DNA from: Methanocella_A sp963769045
GTDB taxonomy: Archaea; Halobacteriota; Methanocellia; Methanocellales; Methanocellaceae
NCBI GenBank assembly: GCA_963769045.1
Contig: CAVYKK010000014.1
Location: 117,997 to 181,996 of the forward strand
Reading direction: 5' to 3'
Length of the DNA stretch: 64,000 bases
The notes beneath the pieces were generated by a model. That model did not search any database. It was not told where the DNA came from and saw only the letters and a list, made by a program, of their open reading frames with translations. A program made the translations under genes and the position numbers. The first letter of the stretch is position 1. Every line of letters begins with the position of its first letter. Shown piece after piece: positions 1 to 9,342 of the stretch.

Positions 1-821
1 TCGCCGCCGGGCATCTTGAACAGGTGAGAGTACCGCTTCTGCTTGTCCAGATATTCTTTGACAGGCTTCCTATTTTTAATTTTCTTGACGCTGGTGACCT
101 GGCCGTTCTCATACTCGTATAGCGGGTACAGGCCAGTCTCTACCGCGAGCCGCAGCACTTCGATGGACATGGCACCGTCTATGCCCCAGCCCGGGACACA
201 GGTGGCATGCACCTGGAGGTACTTGGGGCCTTCGATCGACAACGCTTTACGGACTTTCTTGGTGAAGTCAGCCGGGTAGCCCATGGAGGTGGTCGCCACA
301 TAAGGCACACCGTGCGCCGCCATGATCGCCGGCACGTTCTTCTTGGGCCGCTGGTTGCCGAACGACATCTTGCCCGCCGGCGTGGTGGTGGTGGACGCGT
401 CGTAGGGCGTCGAGCCGCTGCGCTGAATGCCCGTGTTCATGTACGCCTCATTGTCATAGCAGATGTACAGGATGTCGTGGCCCCGCTCCATGACGCCCGA
501 CAGCAGGCCGAAGCCGATGTCGAACGTGGCGCCATCTCCGCCGATGGCGATGACCTTGGTGTTGCCCTTCCGGCCGGTCGCCCGCAGTGCCGCCTCGATG
601 CCAGCGGCGACGGGGGCGTTGTTCTCGAACAGCGAGTGTATCCAGGGCACCTTCCAGGCGCTCTCCGGGTAGGGCGTGGAGACGACCTCCATGCAGCCCG
701 TCGCGTTCGTGATGATGACGTCGGGCCCGGTGATGCGTGCCAGTGTCTTCAGGAACAAAGCGCAGGCGCAGCCTGCACAGGCCCTGTGGCCCGATGCGTA
801 CAGGTCTTCCAGTGCCGCCAT
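1..821 (-). CDS. porB: Pyruvate:ferredoxin oxidoreductase beta subunit, partial at window edge
   Basis: TPP-binding subunit of the enzyme that interconverts acetyl-CoA + CO2 + reduced ferredoxin and pyruvate, the entry of acetyl units into biosynthesis in methanogens. The ATG lies directly after the porA stop, and about 273 codons are visible before the left edge. The N-terminal Cys-x-x-Cys (CAGCACAL), a further cysteine in NATGCMEV and the TPP/Mg motif GGDGATFDIGF followed by CYDNEAYMNTG are intact. The family is usually near 290 residues, so only a short C-terminal piece should be missing. It is last in the order C-D-A-B and translationally adjacent to porA. The call rests on motifs and gene order and is secure at family level. 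Confidence 0.93.
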   Translation of the reverse strand, partial: MAALEDLYASGHRACAGCACALFLKTLARITGPDVIITNATGCMEVVSTPYPESAWKVPWIHSLFENNAPVAAGIEAALRATGRKGNTKVIAIGGDGATFDIGFGLLSGVMERGHDILYICYDNEAYMNTGIQRSGSTPYDASTTTTPAGKMSFGNQRPKKNVPAIMAAHGVPYVATTSMGYPADFTKKVRKALSIEGPKYLQVHATCVPGWGIDGAMSIEVLRLAVETGLYPLYEYENGQVTSVKKIKNRKPVKEYLDKQKRYSHLFKMPGG

Positions 822-2022
822 TTATATCCCCTCCGGCAGTATGTTCCGGTCGAGCTGGTACCATTCGAACTCTGAGACCCGCTCGCCGCCGATCTTCTTG
901 TAGCCCTTGTCTGCAATACCCTTGATATCGGGGACGGTGACGTCCCGGCCGCCGAGCCCGATGATGAAGCCCAGCATGGTCGGCGCGTCCGGGGCGTTGT
1001 AAAGCGCAGCTTTCATGTCGACATACAGGGCACCTTCCATGCCCAGGGAGATGTCGCGGTCAAGCACGCAGACGACCTTGACGCCTTTGACGGCCGCACG
1101 CAGTGCCTCGACCGGGAAGGGCCGGTAGGACCGGACCTTGATGATGCCGACCGGTACGCCCGCGTTGCGCATCTCGTCCACGGCGTCCTTCATCGTGCCC
1201 AGGATGGAGCCCATTGCGACGAGCGCCGATTTCGGCTCCTTCCATCTTGTACGTGTCAATCAGCCCGCCCTTGTACCGGCCGAACTTCTTGCCGAAGTCC
1301 CGGGCGACTTCCTCGATGACTGGCTTGGCCTTGATCTGGGCGTCGTGAACCATGTACCTGGCTTCCGTGTAGTACTCCGGCTGCGCCAGCGCGCCCATGG
1401 TGACCGGGTCCTTCGGGTCGAGCCTGAACAGCGGCTTGTATGGCGGCAGGAACTCGTCGACCATCTTCTGGTCGTAGACTTCCACCGGCTCGTACAGGTG
1501 GGTGACCTGGAAACCGTCGAGGTTCACCATCACCGGGAGTACCACCCTGTGGTCTTCGGCGATCTTGTACGCCTGAATGATAAGGTCCGCCGCTTCCTGG
1601 TTGTCCTCTGCCCAGAGCTGTATCCAGCCGTTATCCCGGGCCGAGATAGCGTCCTGGTGGTCGTTCCAGATGTTGATGGGCGAGGAAATCGCACGGTTTG
1701 CCATCGCCAGTACACAGGGCAGGCGCATGCCTGCAATGCTGAACAGCACCTCGTACATGAGGACTGCACCCTGGGACGACGTCGCGCTGAACGTCCGCAC
1801 GCCCGCCGCCTGGGCGCCCTGGACTACGGATGCGGCCGAGAACTCGCTCTCGGTGCGCACGTATTCGCAGTTAGTCAGGTCACCGTTGGCGATCATCGTC
1901 GAGAGGTCCTCCACGATGTGTGTCTGGGGCGTGATCGGGTACGCCGACACGACCGACGGCCGGCAGGCCCGCGCGGCTTCCGCGACCGCGTGAGAGCCTT
2001 CCATGACTGCCATCTTTGCCAT
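822..2022 (-). CDS. porA: Pyruvate:ferredoxin oxidoreductase alpha subunit, with a +1 frameshift
   Basis: Alpha subunit of pyruvate synthase. The first part (from 2022) carries the typical AYPITPQTHIVEDL and YVRTESEFSAAS segments, and the last part (to 822) reads SALVAMGSILGTMKDAVDE and ends QLDRNILPEGI. They lie in different frames and join if one G is removed near 1234-1245, where the minus strand reads ATGGAAGGAGCC and ATGGAAGAGCC would restore M-E-E-P-K-S-A-L. Total length is 1201 nt, exactly 400 codons plus one base. Both halves are well conserved, so a sequence error is more likely than decay. It overlaps porD at one end and abuts porB at the other. Confidence 0.9.
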
Positions 2023-2306
2023 TATTTCTCCTCCACAGCCATGTCAATCGCATCCACAGGGCACTCGTAGGCACAGATGCCACAGCCCTTGCAGTAGTCG
2101 TAGTTAACGCAAAATTTTTTCTTCTTGCCATCGTGGGCGCACTCGAACGGCGCGCCGTCCGGACAGGAGTCGGCGCACCGCCGGCAGCCTATGCATTTCT
2201 CGTGGTTGATGACGGCACGGTACGTCCGCCAGCCGCCGGTATGATACTGCATCGTCGTCCCCGGCTTCGCGACGAGCCCGATGGTCAGCCTCATCTTCTC
2301 AGGCAT
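2022..2306 (-). CDS. porD: Pyruvate:ferredoxin oxidoreductase delta subunit (2[4Fe-4S])
   Basis: A 94-residue ferredoxin-type subunit that passes electrons from the PorAB active site to soluble ferredoxin. Two complete 4Fe-4S motifs are visible, CIGCRRCADSCP in the middle and CKGCGICAYECP near the C terminus. A lysine-rich stretch (DGKKKKFC) separates them. The gene overlaps porA by a base at the stop/start and follows porC after one base, so the four genes are almost certainly one transcript. Length and cluster spacing match archaeal PorD. Confidence 0.95.
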   Translation of the reverse strand: MPEKMRLTIGLVAKPGTTMQYHTGGWRTYRAVINHEKCIGCRRCADSCPDGAPFECAHDGKKKKFCVNYDYCKGCGICAYECPVDAIDMAVEEK

Positions 2307-2307
2307 G

Positions 2308-2862
2308 TCAGCCCTCCATCATCTGGTAGGCCCGCTTCACGGCCGCAATGTTCTTGTCTGCCACCTTGCCCGGGAACCGCTCTTTAATGGCCTTGTTGAT
2401 CGACTCGATCCTTATGGCCTTCGTCGCGCCGGCAAAGGCGCCGAGCAGCGATGTGTTTACGATCGGCACCCCTATGACCTCCAGCGCCAGCGCCGTCGCG
2501 TCCAGCGTCTTGATGGTCGCATGGGTGTGTATCTTGAGTTCGGAGGGCTTTTTCTCCGTATTGATGATCAGTAATCCATCCTGTTTCATGCCGCTCGCCA
2601 CGTCCACCGCAGGGATAAGCGAGGGGTCCTGCACGATCACGTAGTCCGGCTCGTAGACCTGGCTGCGGATGCGGATCGGATTGTCTGCGATGCGCGCGAA
2701 CGCTGTGACGGGGGCGCCTCTGCGCTCCGTGCCGAAGTACGGGAACGCCTGGCTCCACTTCCCGTCCTCGAACGCGGCGATCGCGATCAGCTCCGCGGCC
2801 GTCACTGAACCCTGTCCGCCGCGGCCGTGAATGCGAATTTCCTTCAACTGGGTTTCCTCCAA
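2308..2862 (-). CDS. porC: Pyruvate:ferredoxin oxidoreductase gamma subunit
   Basis: A 184-residue gamma subunit and first gene of the por operon. It shows the family signature near the N terminus (IRIHGRGGQGSVTAAELIA) and the central segment with APVTAFARI. The ATG at 2862 follows a GGAGGAAACC-like ribosome-binding sequence on the minus strand. The upstream DNA (2863 onward) is AT-rich and should hold the operon promoter, but I could not single out one TATA box. The homologous 2-oxoglutarate or 2-oxoisovalerate oxidoreductase subunit is an alternative, but the split C-D-A-B arrangement favours pyruvate. Confidence 0.92.
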   Translation of the reverse strand: MEETQLKEIRIHGRGGQGSVTAAELIAIAAFEDGKWSQAFPYFGTERRGAPVTAFARIADNPIRIRSQVYEPDYVIVQDPSLIPAVDVASGMKQDGLLIINTEKKPSELKIHTHATIKTLDATALALEVIGVPIVNTSLLGAFAGATKAIRIESINKAIKERFPGKVADKNIAAVKRAYQMMEG

Positions 2863-3190
2863 TAAAACCTGTTACCGTAGGTTCTTAATGATTTTACATG
2901 TTAAATAGCGGTGCTCCTAAATAAGCCTTATGAAACAATCGACGTCTATTTAACCTATATTGTTATCATTAGGTATATAATGTCCATTATATAAAAGTTG
3001 TTTAATGTTATATTTCAGCCAGCGTAAAAGGCGTCATGTAAAAATGTTGTAAAATCATTCATATTTTAAGGGCATAAAAAAAATTCGCTGATTGTCGTAA
3101 TATTCTCGAATTTATTATTAAATGTCCTAACAGGCCGACATCTGTGCCTATATATTCTCAGAGCATCAAAACACTGGTTCATTTTCATAG
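2863..3190. other. AT-rich upstream region of the por operon
   Basis: No gene was seen in this roughly 330-bp stretch. It is much more AT-rich than the genes around it and contains several TATA-like words (for example around 2969-2981 and 2990-3000), so it probably holds the por promoter. It ends where the first unit of the neighbouring repeat element begins. Confidence 0.5.
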
Positions 3191-4260
3191 CAATCGCGGT
3201 GCGACGCCCATGCGTTCTTGCAATACTAAAGATTTTTTAAACAACATGATATGGTCAATCCAATATTAATCGCGGTGCGACGCCCCTGCTTACTTCGTCG
3301 CATGGGCTACTCCGGGTTTTTCCGGTCTCATGAAAAATTTAATAAAATGAAGCCGACGCATGCCGATCTAACGATAAATGTAATAAACCATATAAATGGA
3401 GTTTAGACATAGCTATTTTTCATCACCTCTACTTGAAAATACCCTTTTTCATCCGTCGAGTGCTCCGCCGTCCGGGCCGCGTGCTTACAATATCAGAGAT
3501 CAATAGCGCATGATATGGTCTTTCCAATATTAATCGCGGTGCGACGCCCATGCGCGCTGATGCTGCATGGGCTACTCCGGGTTTTTCCGGTGCTCCACCG
3601 TCCGGGCCGCGCTCGCACCCTCGCCGGACGTGCCCGGCTGCGCTTCGCTGCGCCGGACTCGACCGCTTCGCAAGCGCTAAGCAACGCGCCTATCGGCAGC
3701 GTTCATTGCCCGGCCGCCTCCGCACCCCTCGCACCGCATAGCGTGCGAGGGGCCTTCGGCCGAAAAAACCCTCCGCGGACCGCGAGAGCAGCATAGGCTA
3801 CTCGTACAATGACTAGTATTGGCTTGTTGCCTGTACTAGTATTGGTATGGGTAGCCTGTGCTTCTCCGCGAAAGGCGGAGGGTTTTTTCGGCTTGCCCTC
3901 TCGCACGCGTAGCTGTGCGAGGGGTGTGGAGGTGTCGGGTGTGAAAAACGTTGCCGATAGGCGCGTTTTTCAGGGCTTGCAAAGGAGGCTCAACGCCGCC
4001 GAAGGCGCGTTGTGCCGACGAAGGTGCGAGCCCGTCGCCCGACACTGGAACACCGGAAAACCCGGAGTAGCACGTGCGGCAAAGCAAGCACGGGCGTCGC
4101 ACCGCGATTAATATGGGAAGTATGGGTTATCTGCTATGATGCTTATGCAAGAAGCAAGCACGGGCGTCGCACTGCGATTAATAATGGAAGTAATGGATAT
4201 TGGTCAATAGGTCTTTTTTACAAGAAGCAAGCACGGGCGTCGCGCCATGATAGGGATAAA
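3191..4260. repeat. Large imperfect palindromic repeat element, copy A
   Basis: About 1.07 kb of non-coding DNA arranged around a centre near 3826. The left arm (about 3531-3801) can be aligned with the reverse complement of the right arm (about 3851-4112); shared words include CTACTCCGGGTTTT, CGCGCCTATCGGCA and GCCGAAAAAACCCTCCGC. Outside the arms lie units containing AATCGCGGTGCGACGCCC (left, near 3191, 3271 and 3533) or the reverse complement GGGCGTCGCACCGCGATT (right, at about 4082, 4152 and 4225), spaced about 70 bp on the right side. Small hairpins occur inside the arms, such as GCCGCCGAAGGCGC. A second copy lies at 27.9-28.8 kb in the same orientation. ORFs inside do not look like protein genes. 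Confidence 0.85.
3328..3460. other. AT-rich 133-bp insertion inside a repeat arm
   Basis: A partial third copy of the element's arm starts at about 3271 (GGGCTACTCCGGGTTTTTCCGGT), stops at 3327 and resumes at about 3460 with GTGCTCCGCCGTCCGGGCCGC, which is contiguous in the other arm copies. The intervening DNA is AT-rich, unlike the arm, and carries an inverted pair ATGAAAAAT (about 3330) and ATTTTTCAT (about 3413). No ORF is present. It looks like a small insertion into the repeat; its origin is unknown. Confidence 0.5.
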
Positions 4261-4383
4261 AATGGAAACAAGATCGATTCAAGAATAATACACTTTTACA
4301 CACTATTATGACGGCGACGGAAATCCTTATCGTTTGATTATACATATATAATAATTAACATTATTTTTGGTGTGGTGTGTCAC

Positions 4384-4557
4384 ATGCCTGATGACCGTGA
4401 TGCCATAATAGACAGGCTGCGCAAGGAAGCAATCGAAAGGTGCCGGAAAAGGATAGAGGAAGCTGTGGCCGGCCGGCAGAAAGGCGTGAACGTGAGCACA
4501 TACGCCCGGCAGGACTATGGCCTGATGACGGCGTATAAGAAAGCCCGCGGACTCTGA
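4384..4557 (+). CDS. Small charged protein of unknown function
   Basis: A 57-residue ORF starting MPDDRDAIIDRLRKEAIE. An earlier start at 4372 is possible, but the ATG at 4384 begins the charged part. The predicted protein is mostly helical, rich in Arg, Lys and Glu, with one cysteine (ERCRKR) and no membrane segment. It resembles no family I recognise. AT-rich DNA with TATA-like words (4339-4352) lies just upstream. It sits alone between repeat element A and the end of the ATP synthase operon, to which it is convergent. Short length makes the call tentative. Confidence 0.45.
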   Translation: MPDDRDAIIDRLRKEAIERCRKRIEEAVAGRQKGVNVSTYARQDYGLMTAYKKARGL

Positions 4558-4683
4558 ACGCCTGGCGTGCGGATGAAAAACTGAAATGTTTTTTCCATCG
4601 TGACCTATGGGAGGGGATGCCATCGTCTGCCAGTGTGCGCACGGGGAACACACTGTTACGGCACGAAGGCAGCCAGGGCTTGA

Positions 4684-6603
4684 TCAGGATTCTTTCTCTG
4701 ATTTCCGGAACGGCTTATAGAGCTGACCGCCGCCCTGGTAGAACTTGGAGAAGAACTCGACCATATGCAGACGCAACGCATGGATGGAGGGGCTGAACAT
4801 CCCCATGGCCAGGTTGAGCAGGTGGAGCATCAGGGCAGCGGCAATGCCCACGGCTGCGATACCGAGAGCCCCCGCAAACTGGTTGGCCACTATGGCAAGC
4901 ACGACCGACGCCATGCCGATGGCCATGAGCCTCGCGTAGGACATAATGTTCCCCATGGCGCTGATCAGCTCGATGGTCCCGAAGATGCCGCCCCCATAGA
5001 AGACCAGCGGGAACGAGACCAGTAGCAACACGACCCCAGCCAGCATGACGATGCCCGGCATGAAGCTGGCGGCGCCGGCGAGACAGACGATGAGGCCGAC
5101 GATGAAGCCGGCTGTCGCGATCTTCTCGACCATATGCTTTTTACTCCTCACCACCCACGCATTATAAAGTCCCACGCCGAGGCCCAGGAACACATGTAAC
5201 ATCCCAATCACTATGGACACGGCCAGCATCGGGATCACGGCTTCCATACGGTTCCACGTGATGCCGAAGACGGTCATCGGGTGGAGCCAGCCCATGGTCT
5301 CGCCGAGGTCGCCGAAAAATTCGCCGAACAGGAACCCGAACAGGATGGTGGGTACCGCTGAGATCAGCATGATGTTCGCCAGGTCCTTGAGCCACAGCGC
5401 CTTCGTGCGGGCCTTTACCGCGATGGAGAGTGCCGCGATGACCAGCCCGTAGCCGATGTCGCCGACCATGATCCCGAAGAATACCGGGAAGAAGAATGCC
5501 ATAAAGGGGCTGGGATCGACCTCCTGGTACTTCGGCGGCCGCATGAGCTTCATGAAAAATTCAAACGGCTTCACAAGCCGGGGATTATCGTAGAAGGTCG
5601 GCGCGTTCTCCAGCTCGGCCGGCGTTACCGGGAGCATTTCGAGGACGACGCGTGCGCCGAACGCCTCTTTCAGCGCTCCCGCGGTCTTCCGGACGGACTT
5701 CTGAGGCACCCATCCCTGGATCACGAACGTGTACTCCGATTCCCCGAACTTGCCGAAGGTATCCATCTCCTCGTTGATGTCCTCGAGGTACCGCTTCAGC
5801 ACTGACAGCTCCCAGTACCAGCGTCCGGAAAGTTCCTCGAGATTCCGGTTGATCTCCGCGATCTCCCGGGATGCCGCGGCCCGGCGCTCCTCAATCATTT
5901 CCAGCATTTCCTGGAAGCTATGGCCGTAAAAGTCAGGAGGCAGGCGCACCTCGTTGACGTTCGTAGAAAAGACGAACGCGTGGACCTTCTCCGAATACTT
6001 CTTGTTGAAGACGGCGATCCCGGCCAGGGATTCCTCATCAACGCCCGTGTAGATGAACTCGAACTTGTTACCCGTGATCTCGGCCAGTTCGGTCTGGATG
6101 AGCTTCAGTACCTCCAGAAATTCCTTCTGGATGATCAGGATGTTGACCTCGTAGCCGGCCAGCGTGGGCAGCTCAGGCTCGATGTGCTGGATGCGCCGGA
6201 TCACCTTTTCATAGCGATTGAGGGCTGTGATGGCCATCTCATGGTCACTCTTGCGTAATGCCAGGTCCTTCGTGGTCCACTCGAGATCGGCGATCACCTG
6301 GCGGGCTCGTTCGATGATCCGGTCGTGCTCCCGGGCGTCCAGCTCCTGCTCGAAGCGGGCCTGCAGCCCCTGTTCATCGGCAGTCCGGGGCAAGGTAAAA
6401 AAGATGCCGTTGATCTTGACCAGTATGCCGGGCACGTCGCCCAGCCCTTCCATTTTGACCTTTTTCAGGCTAATCTCGTCCTCGGGTATGCACTGGCTGA
6501 CGTCCTCGAGATGGACGGTTCCGGCGCGGTACAGCACGTCCACGGCCTCGTGGAAGCTTCGCTTCGGGCCGATCACCTGTATGCGTCTCATCTTCTGTAG
6601 CAT
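4684..6603 (-). CDS. atpI: A-type ATP synthase subunit I (membrane a-type subunit)
   Basis: A 639-residue subunit I. The N-terminal ~330 residues are cytoplasmic with long coiled-coil segments (peripheral-stalk attachment), and the C-terminal half has about seven to eight membrane segments forming the ion half-channels beside the c ring. Typical motifs are FPVFFGIMVGDIGYGL near residue 380 and, near the end, ISAMGNIMSYARLMAIGMAS, which contains the essential arginine of the a subunit (YARLMAIG). It is the last gene of the operon here, behind atpH, whereas in Methanosarcina H and I lead the operon. Length fits the family. Confidence 0.95.
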   Translation of the reverse strand: MLQKMRRIQVIGPKRSFHEAVDVLYRAGTVHLEDVSQCIPEDEISLKKVKMEGLGDVPGILVKINGIFFTLPRTADEQGLQARFEQELDAREHDRIIERARQVIADLEWTTKDLALRKSDHEMAITALNRYEKVIRRIQHIEPELPTLAGYEVNILIIQKEFLEVLKLIQTELAEITGNKFEFIYTGVDEESLAGIAVFNKKYSEKVHAFVFSTNVNEVRLPPDFYGHSFQEMLEMIEERRAAASREIAEINRNLEELSGRWYWELSVLKRYLEDINEEMDTFGKFGESEYTFVIQGWVPQKSVRKTAGALKEAFGARVVLEMLPVTPAELENAPTFYDNPRLVKPFEFFMKLMRPPKYQEVDPSPFMAFFFPVFFGIMVGDIGYGLVIAALSIAVKARTKALWLKDLANIMLISAVPTILFGFLFGEFFGDLGETMGWLHPMTVFGITWNRMEAVIPMLAVSIVIGMLHVFLGLGVGLYNAWVVRSKKHMVEKIATAGFIVGLIVCLAGAASFMPGIVMLAGVVLLLVSFPLVFYGGGIFGTIELISAMGNIMSYARLMAIGMASVVLAIVANQFAGALGIAAVGIAAALMLHLLNLAMGMFSPSIHALRLHMVEFFSKFYQGGGQLYKPFRKSEKES

Positions 6604-6612
6604 GATCCCATT

Positions 6613-6930
6613 CTACCGGAGCGTTACTGCATTCATGATATGTTCCACTGCACGGGACATCCGGGTCTGCGCGCTTTCCAGGACTGCAGCCTGCTGTTCC
6701 AGGCCATTCTCGTGGAGCACGGCGATCTCCAGGGCTGTCTGCTCCCGCGCCTTCCGCAGGTACTCTTCGGCGGCGGCAGACCCCGACTGCTCCGATTCCC
6801 CGAGGATAGCCGCGGCTTCACGCTGTGCATTCTCCACGATCATGCGGGAGTCCGTTATCGCCTGGTCCAGCTCCCGGTCGAGGTCAGACTCCTTGTCCCG
6901 GATCTGGCGAAGCAACGACTTTGCTGCCAT
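6613..6930 (-). CDS. atpH: A-type ATP synthase subunit H (peripheral stalk)
   Basis: A 105-residue, strongly helical, Glu/Arg/Ala-rich protein with heptad-like spacing throughout, as expected for the subunit H that pairs with subunit E to form the peripheral stalk. There are no membrane segments or cysteines. It starts MAAKSLLRQIRDKES and lies 9 bp before atpI. Position next to atpI supports the assignment more than sequence, since this subunit diverges quickly. Confidence 0.8.
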   Translation of the reverse strand: MAAKSLLRQIRDKESDLDRELDQAITDSRMIVENAQREAAAILGESEQSGSAAAEEYLRKAREQTALEIAVLHENGLEQQAAVLESAQTRMSRAVEHIMNAVTLR

Positions 6931-6942
6931 GCGATCGCCAGC

Positions 6943-7227
6943 CTATCCTTTGAAAATGACGCACAGGGTCGAGTCGATTCGGTTGAGCTCCATCGCAAGG
7001 TCCGCCTGCTTTTCAATCGGCAGCGCCTTGTTGATGAGCAGCGTCAGGTATGGGACGCCTCGCCGCTCCTCCGAGTGGTACACGTTCATCTCGACCTCGT
7101 AGTCGCCCTCTTTGATCCCGTACTGCCGTAGCTGTGAGACCACGGCCGGGTCGTCGTATTTTCGTATCTTTTTCACCACCTCGTCAAGGTGGCTGTGTTT
7201 CTTTTGCTTCATTGTCTCTGTCGTCAT
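6943..7227 (-). CDS. Unknown small protein inside the ATP synthase operon
   Basis: A 94-residue protein between atpD and atpH. The start at 7227 is preferred because GAGGTGAT lies just upstream; an ATG at 7254 overlapping the atpD stop is possible. After a lysine-rich start (MKQKKHSHLDEVVKKIRKYDD) comes a compact alpha/beta-looking domain ending STLCVIFKG. No membrane segment, cofactor motif or known family was recognised. Methanosarcina operons carry a different small protein (AhaG) after D. This one may be an assembly or regulatory factor, but that is inference from position only. Confidence 0.7.
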   Translation of the reverse strand: MTTETMKQKKHSHLDEVVKKIRKYDDPAVVSQLRQYGIKEGDYEVEMNVYHSEERRGVPYLTLLINKALPIEKQADLAMELNRIDSTLCVIFKG

Positions 7228-7250
7228 AAGATCACCTCGCATATTCGCTG

Positions 7251-7922
7251 TCATTCATAGTACTCTCCGGGAGCGCCGTCGTCCTCCTCGCGCGCCTGCT
7301 TGCGCTGCAGGAGCTTCTTGACCTTCTTCAGCCGGAACAGGTCCTCCCGCTCCCGCTCCTCGATGGAGAGCTTGATGTACCTGGCCTGCCGGTTCAGTTC
7401 CGGTATCAGTACCTGCTCCAGCGCATTCACGCGACGGCGGCTCATCTGGATCTCGGCGCCCAGCCGTCTCATGGCTGTCTCTTTCTCGGCCAGGTCCATG
7501 ATGATGTTGAGCTCGATCTCGAACTTTTCGGCCGTCTCGTCGATACGGCCGCTCGTGCCCACGATGCCATAGCCGCGCTCCAGCACGTTGCGGGCCAGAC
7601 GCTTCTTCCCGATGACCGGCACCGGCACGCCCATGATGTTCCGGCTACGCACGTCCAGGGTGACATCCTTCCGGGCCACGAAGGCGGCGGACTTAAGGGC
7701 GATCGAGTCGTCCACGGCCTGGGCGATGAGCAGCGAGCGGTACGCTTCGTTTGCTGCCGCCTCCAGCTCCTCCCTGGACAGGGTGAAGGACGCGGTGAGC
7801 AGGAAGAACTCGCGGATCAGCACGTCCATCTTCTGCCGCAGCAGGTCCCGGCCCTGCTCAGCCATCCTGATCTGCCCTTTCTTTTTTATCAGCTCCATGC
7901 GCGTCGGGTTGACCTGCTCCAT
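7251..7922 (-). CDS. atpD: A-type ATP synthase subunit D (central stalk)
   Basis: A 223-residue central-shaft subunit. It opens with the family pattern VNPTRMELIKKKGQIRMAEQGRDLLRQK (long N-terminal helix) and has the matching C-terminal helix (RRRVNALEQVLIPEL), which together form the coiled-coil rotor shaft inside the A3B3 head. It lies 13 bp after atpB. The charged tail (ARE-EDDGAPGEYYE) is not conserved in the family. Length is normal. Confidence 0.95.
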   Translation of the reverse strand: MEQVNPTRMELIKKKGQIRMAEQGRDLLRQKMDVLIREFFLLTASFTLSREELEAAANEAYRSLLIAQAVDDSIALKSAAFVARKDVTLDVRSRNIMGVPVPVIGKKRLARNVLERGYGIVGTSGRIDETAEKFEIELNIIMDLAEKETAMRRLGAEIQMSRRRVNALEQVLIPELNRQARYIKLSIEEREREDLFRLKKVKKLLQRKQAREEDDGAPGEYYE

Positions 7923-7935
7923 ACATGCCTCCGGC

Positions 7936-9342
7936 CTATTTCGCCTGCTTTGCCTGCCGGTATAACGGGTGGTACTTCCGGATGAAGTCCACTTTGATCC
8001 GCTTCAGTTCCGCCTCGGGCAGCATGGCCAGCAGGTCCCATGCGATGGAGATCGTCCGCTCGAAGCTCCGGTCCTCGTTCCCCTGGGAGATGAACTTCTG
8101 CTCGAAGGCGTCGGCGAACTTCAGGTACTCGCGGTCCAGGTCGGTCAACGCCTCCTCGCCCACGATGGCGACCAGCCGACGCAGGTCCCGACCGTAAGCA
8201 TACGAGGCGTATAGCTGGTCGGCCACGTTACGGTGGTCCTCCCGGGTCTTTCCCGGCCCGATGCCCAGGTTCATGAGCCGGGACAGGCAGGGAAGCGCGT
8301 CGATCGGAGGATCTGCCCCCCGCCGGTGAAGGTCCCGGCTCATGACGATCTGGCCTTCGGTAATGTAACCGGTCAGATCGGGTACGGGGTGGGTGATATC
8401 ATCATCGGGCATGGTGAGGATAGGGATCTGGGTGATCGAGCCCTTCTTGCCGCGGATGCGGCCGGCGCGCTCATAGATCGTGGCCAGGTCAGTGTACATG
8501 TAGCCAGGGTATCCCCGGCGTCCGGGCACTTCCTCGCGGGCCGTGGAAATCTCACGCAGCGCCTCGCAATAGTTGATCATGTCGGTCAGGATGACCAGCA
8601 CATGCAGGTCATGCTCGAAGGCGAGGTACTCGGCGGTCGCCAGCGCGCAACGGGGCGTGGCCACCCGTTCGATCGTGGGGTCGTCGGCCAGGTTCATGAA
8701 GAACACAACGCGCTCCAGCGCCCCGGTCCGCTCGAAGTCCTTCATGAAGAAGGACGCCTCCTTGTACGTAATCCCCATCGCGCAGAACACGACGGCGAAC
8801 TTCTCGCCTTCCCCGACCACCTTCGCCTGCCGGGCAATCTGTGCCGCCAGCTTGTTGGCCGGGAGGCCCGAGCCGGTGAAGATGGGCAGCTTCTGCCCCC
8901 GGACCAGCGTGTTCAGCCCGTCGATGGCCGACATGCCCGTCTGGATGAACTCGGCGGGCTTGTCCCTTGCGAACGGGTTGATCGCCGTGCCCGCGATGTC
9001 CAGGCTCGCCTCGGGGATCACCGCGGGGCCGCCGTCCCGGGGTCGGCCGACGCCGTTGAAGATCCGGCCGAGCATGTCCCGGGACACGTCGATCCGGAAC
9101 GGCTTCCCGGTAAAGCGTACCCGGGTCTTCAGGTTGTCGACCCAGATAGTGCCTTCGAAGACCTGGATGACCGTGACCCGGTCCGAGACGTCCAGTACCT
9201 GTCCCGTCCTGTGTTCGCCGTTGGGGAGATCGATCTCCACGATCTCGCCGTAGGAGACGCCCTTGACCCGCTGGACGAAGATCAGTGGCCCCGAGACGTT
9301 GTTGACCGTGGTGCACTCTTTGGTCGCCAGGCTCCCGATCAT
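7936..9342 (-). CDS. atpB: A-type ATP synthase subunit B (non-catalytic)
   Basis: A 468-residue non-catalytic subunit of the A3B3 head. It has the N-terminal beta barrel and nucleotide-binding core, but where catalytic subunits have a P-loop it reads FTGSGLPANKLAAQIARQ without the GxGKT lysine-threonine pair, as is typical of B. Further B markers are GSITQIPILTMPDDDITHPVPDLTGYITEGQI and a C-terminal helical domain. Its ATG overlaps the atpA stop by 4 nt, indicating translational coupling. Confidence 0.97.
   Translation of the reverse strand: MIGSLATKECTTVNNVSGPLIFVQRVKGVSYGEIVEIDLPNGEHRTGQVLDVSDRVTVIQVFEGTIWVDNLKTRVRFTGKPFRIDVSRDMLGRIFNGVGRPRDGGPAVIPEASLDIAGTAINPFARDKPAEFIQTGMSAIDGLNTLVRGQKLPIFTGSGLPANKLAAQIARQAKVVGEGEKFAVVFCAMGITYKEASFFMKDFERTGALERVVFFMNLADDPTIERVATPRCALATAEYLAFEHDLHVLVILTDMINYCEALREISTAREEVPGRRGYPGYMYTDLATIYERAGRIRGKKGSITQIPILTMPDDDITHPVPDLTGYITEGQIVMSRDLHRRGADPPIDALPCLSRLMNLGIGPGKTREDHRNVADQLYASYAYGRDLRRLVAIVGEEALTDLDREYLKFADAFEQKFISQGNEDRSFERTISIAWDLLAMLPEAELKRIKVDFIRKYHPLYRQAKQAK

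Noticed and set aside
1138..2070. Long antisense ORFs opposite porA and many other genes (for example 8233-9510, 57927-59465, 60530-62011)
   Set aside because: Shadow frames of GC-rich genes: Arg/His/Val-rich translations without domains, while the opposite strand holds clear families.
3493..4111. Protein ORFs inside palindromic element A (and at 27972-28634 in copy B)
   Set aside because: The ORFs occur on both strands over the same inverted arms and share no plausible start, codon use or family. They follow from GC-rich palindromes.
4082..4260. CRISPR array suggested by regular ~28-bp repeats with ~40-bp spacing (also at 28576-28820)
   Set aside because: The intervening sequences are similar to one another (for example GGAAGTAATGGATATTGG), so this is a tandem ~70-bp repeat rather than repeats with unique spacers. 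No cas gene is present.
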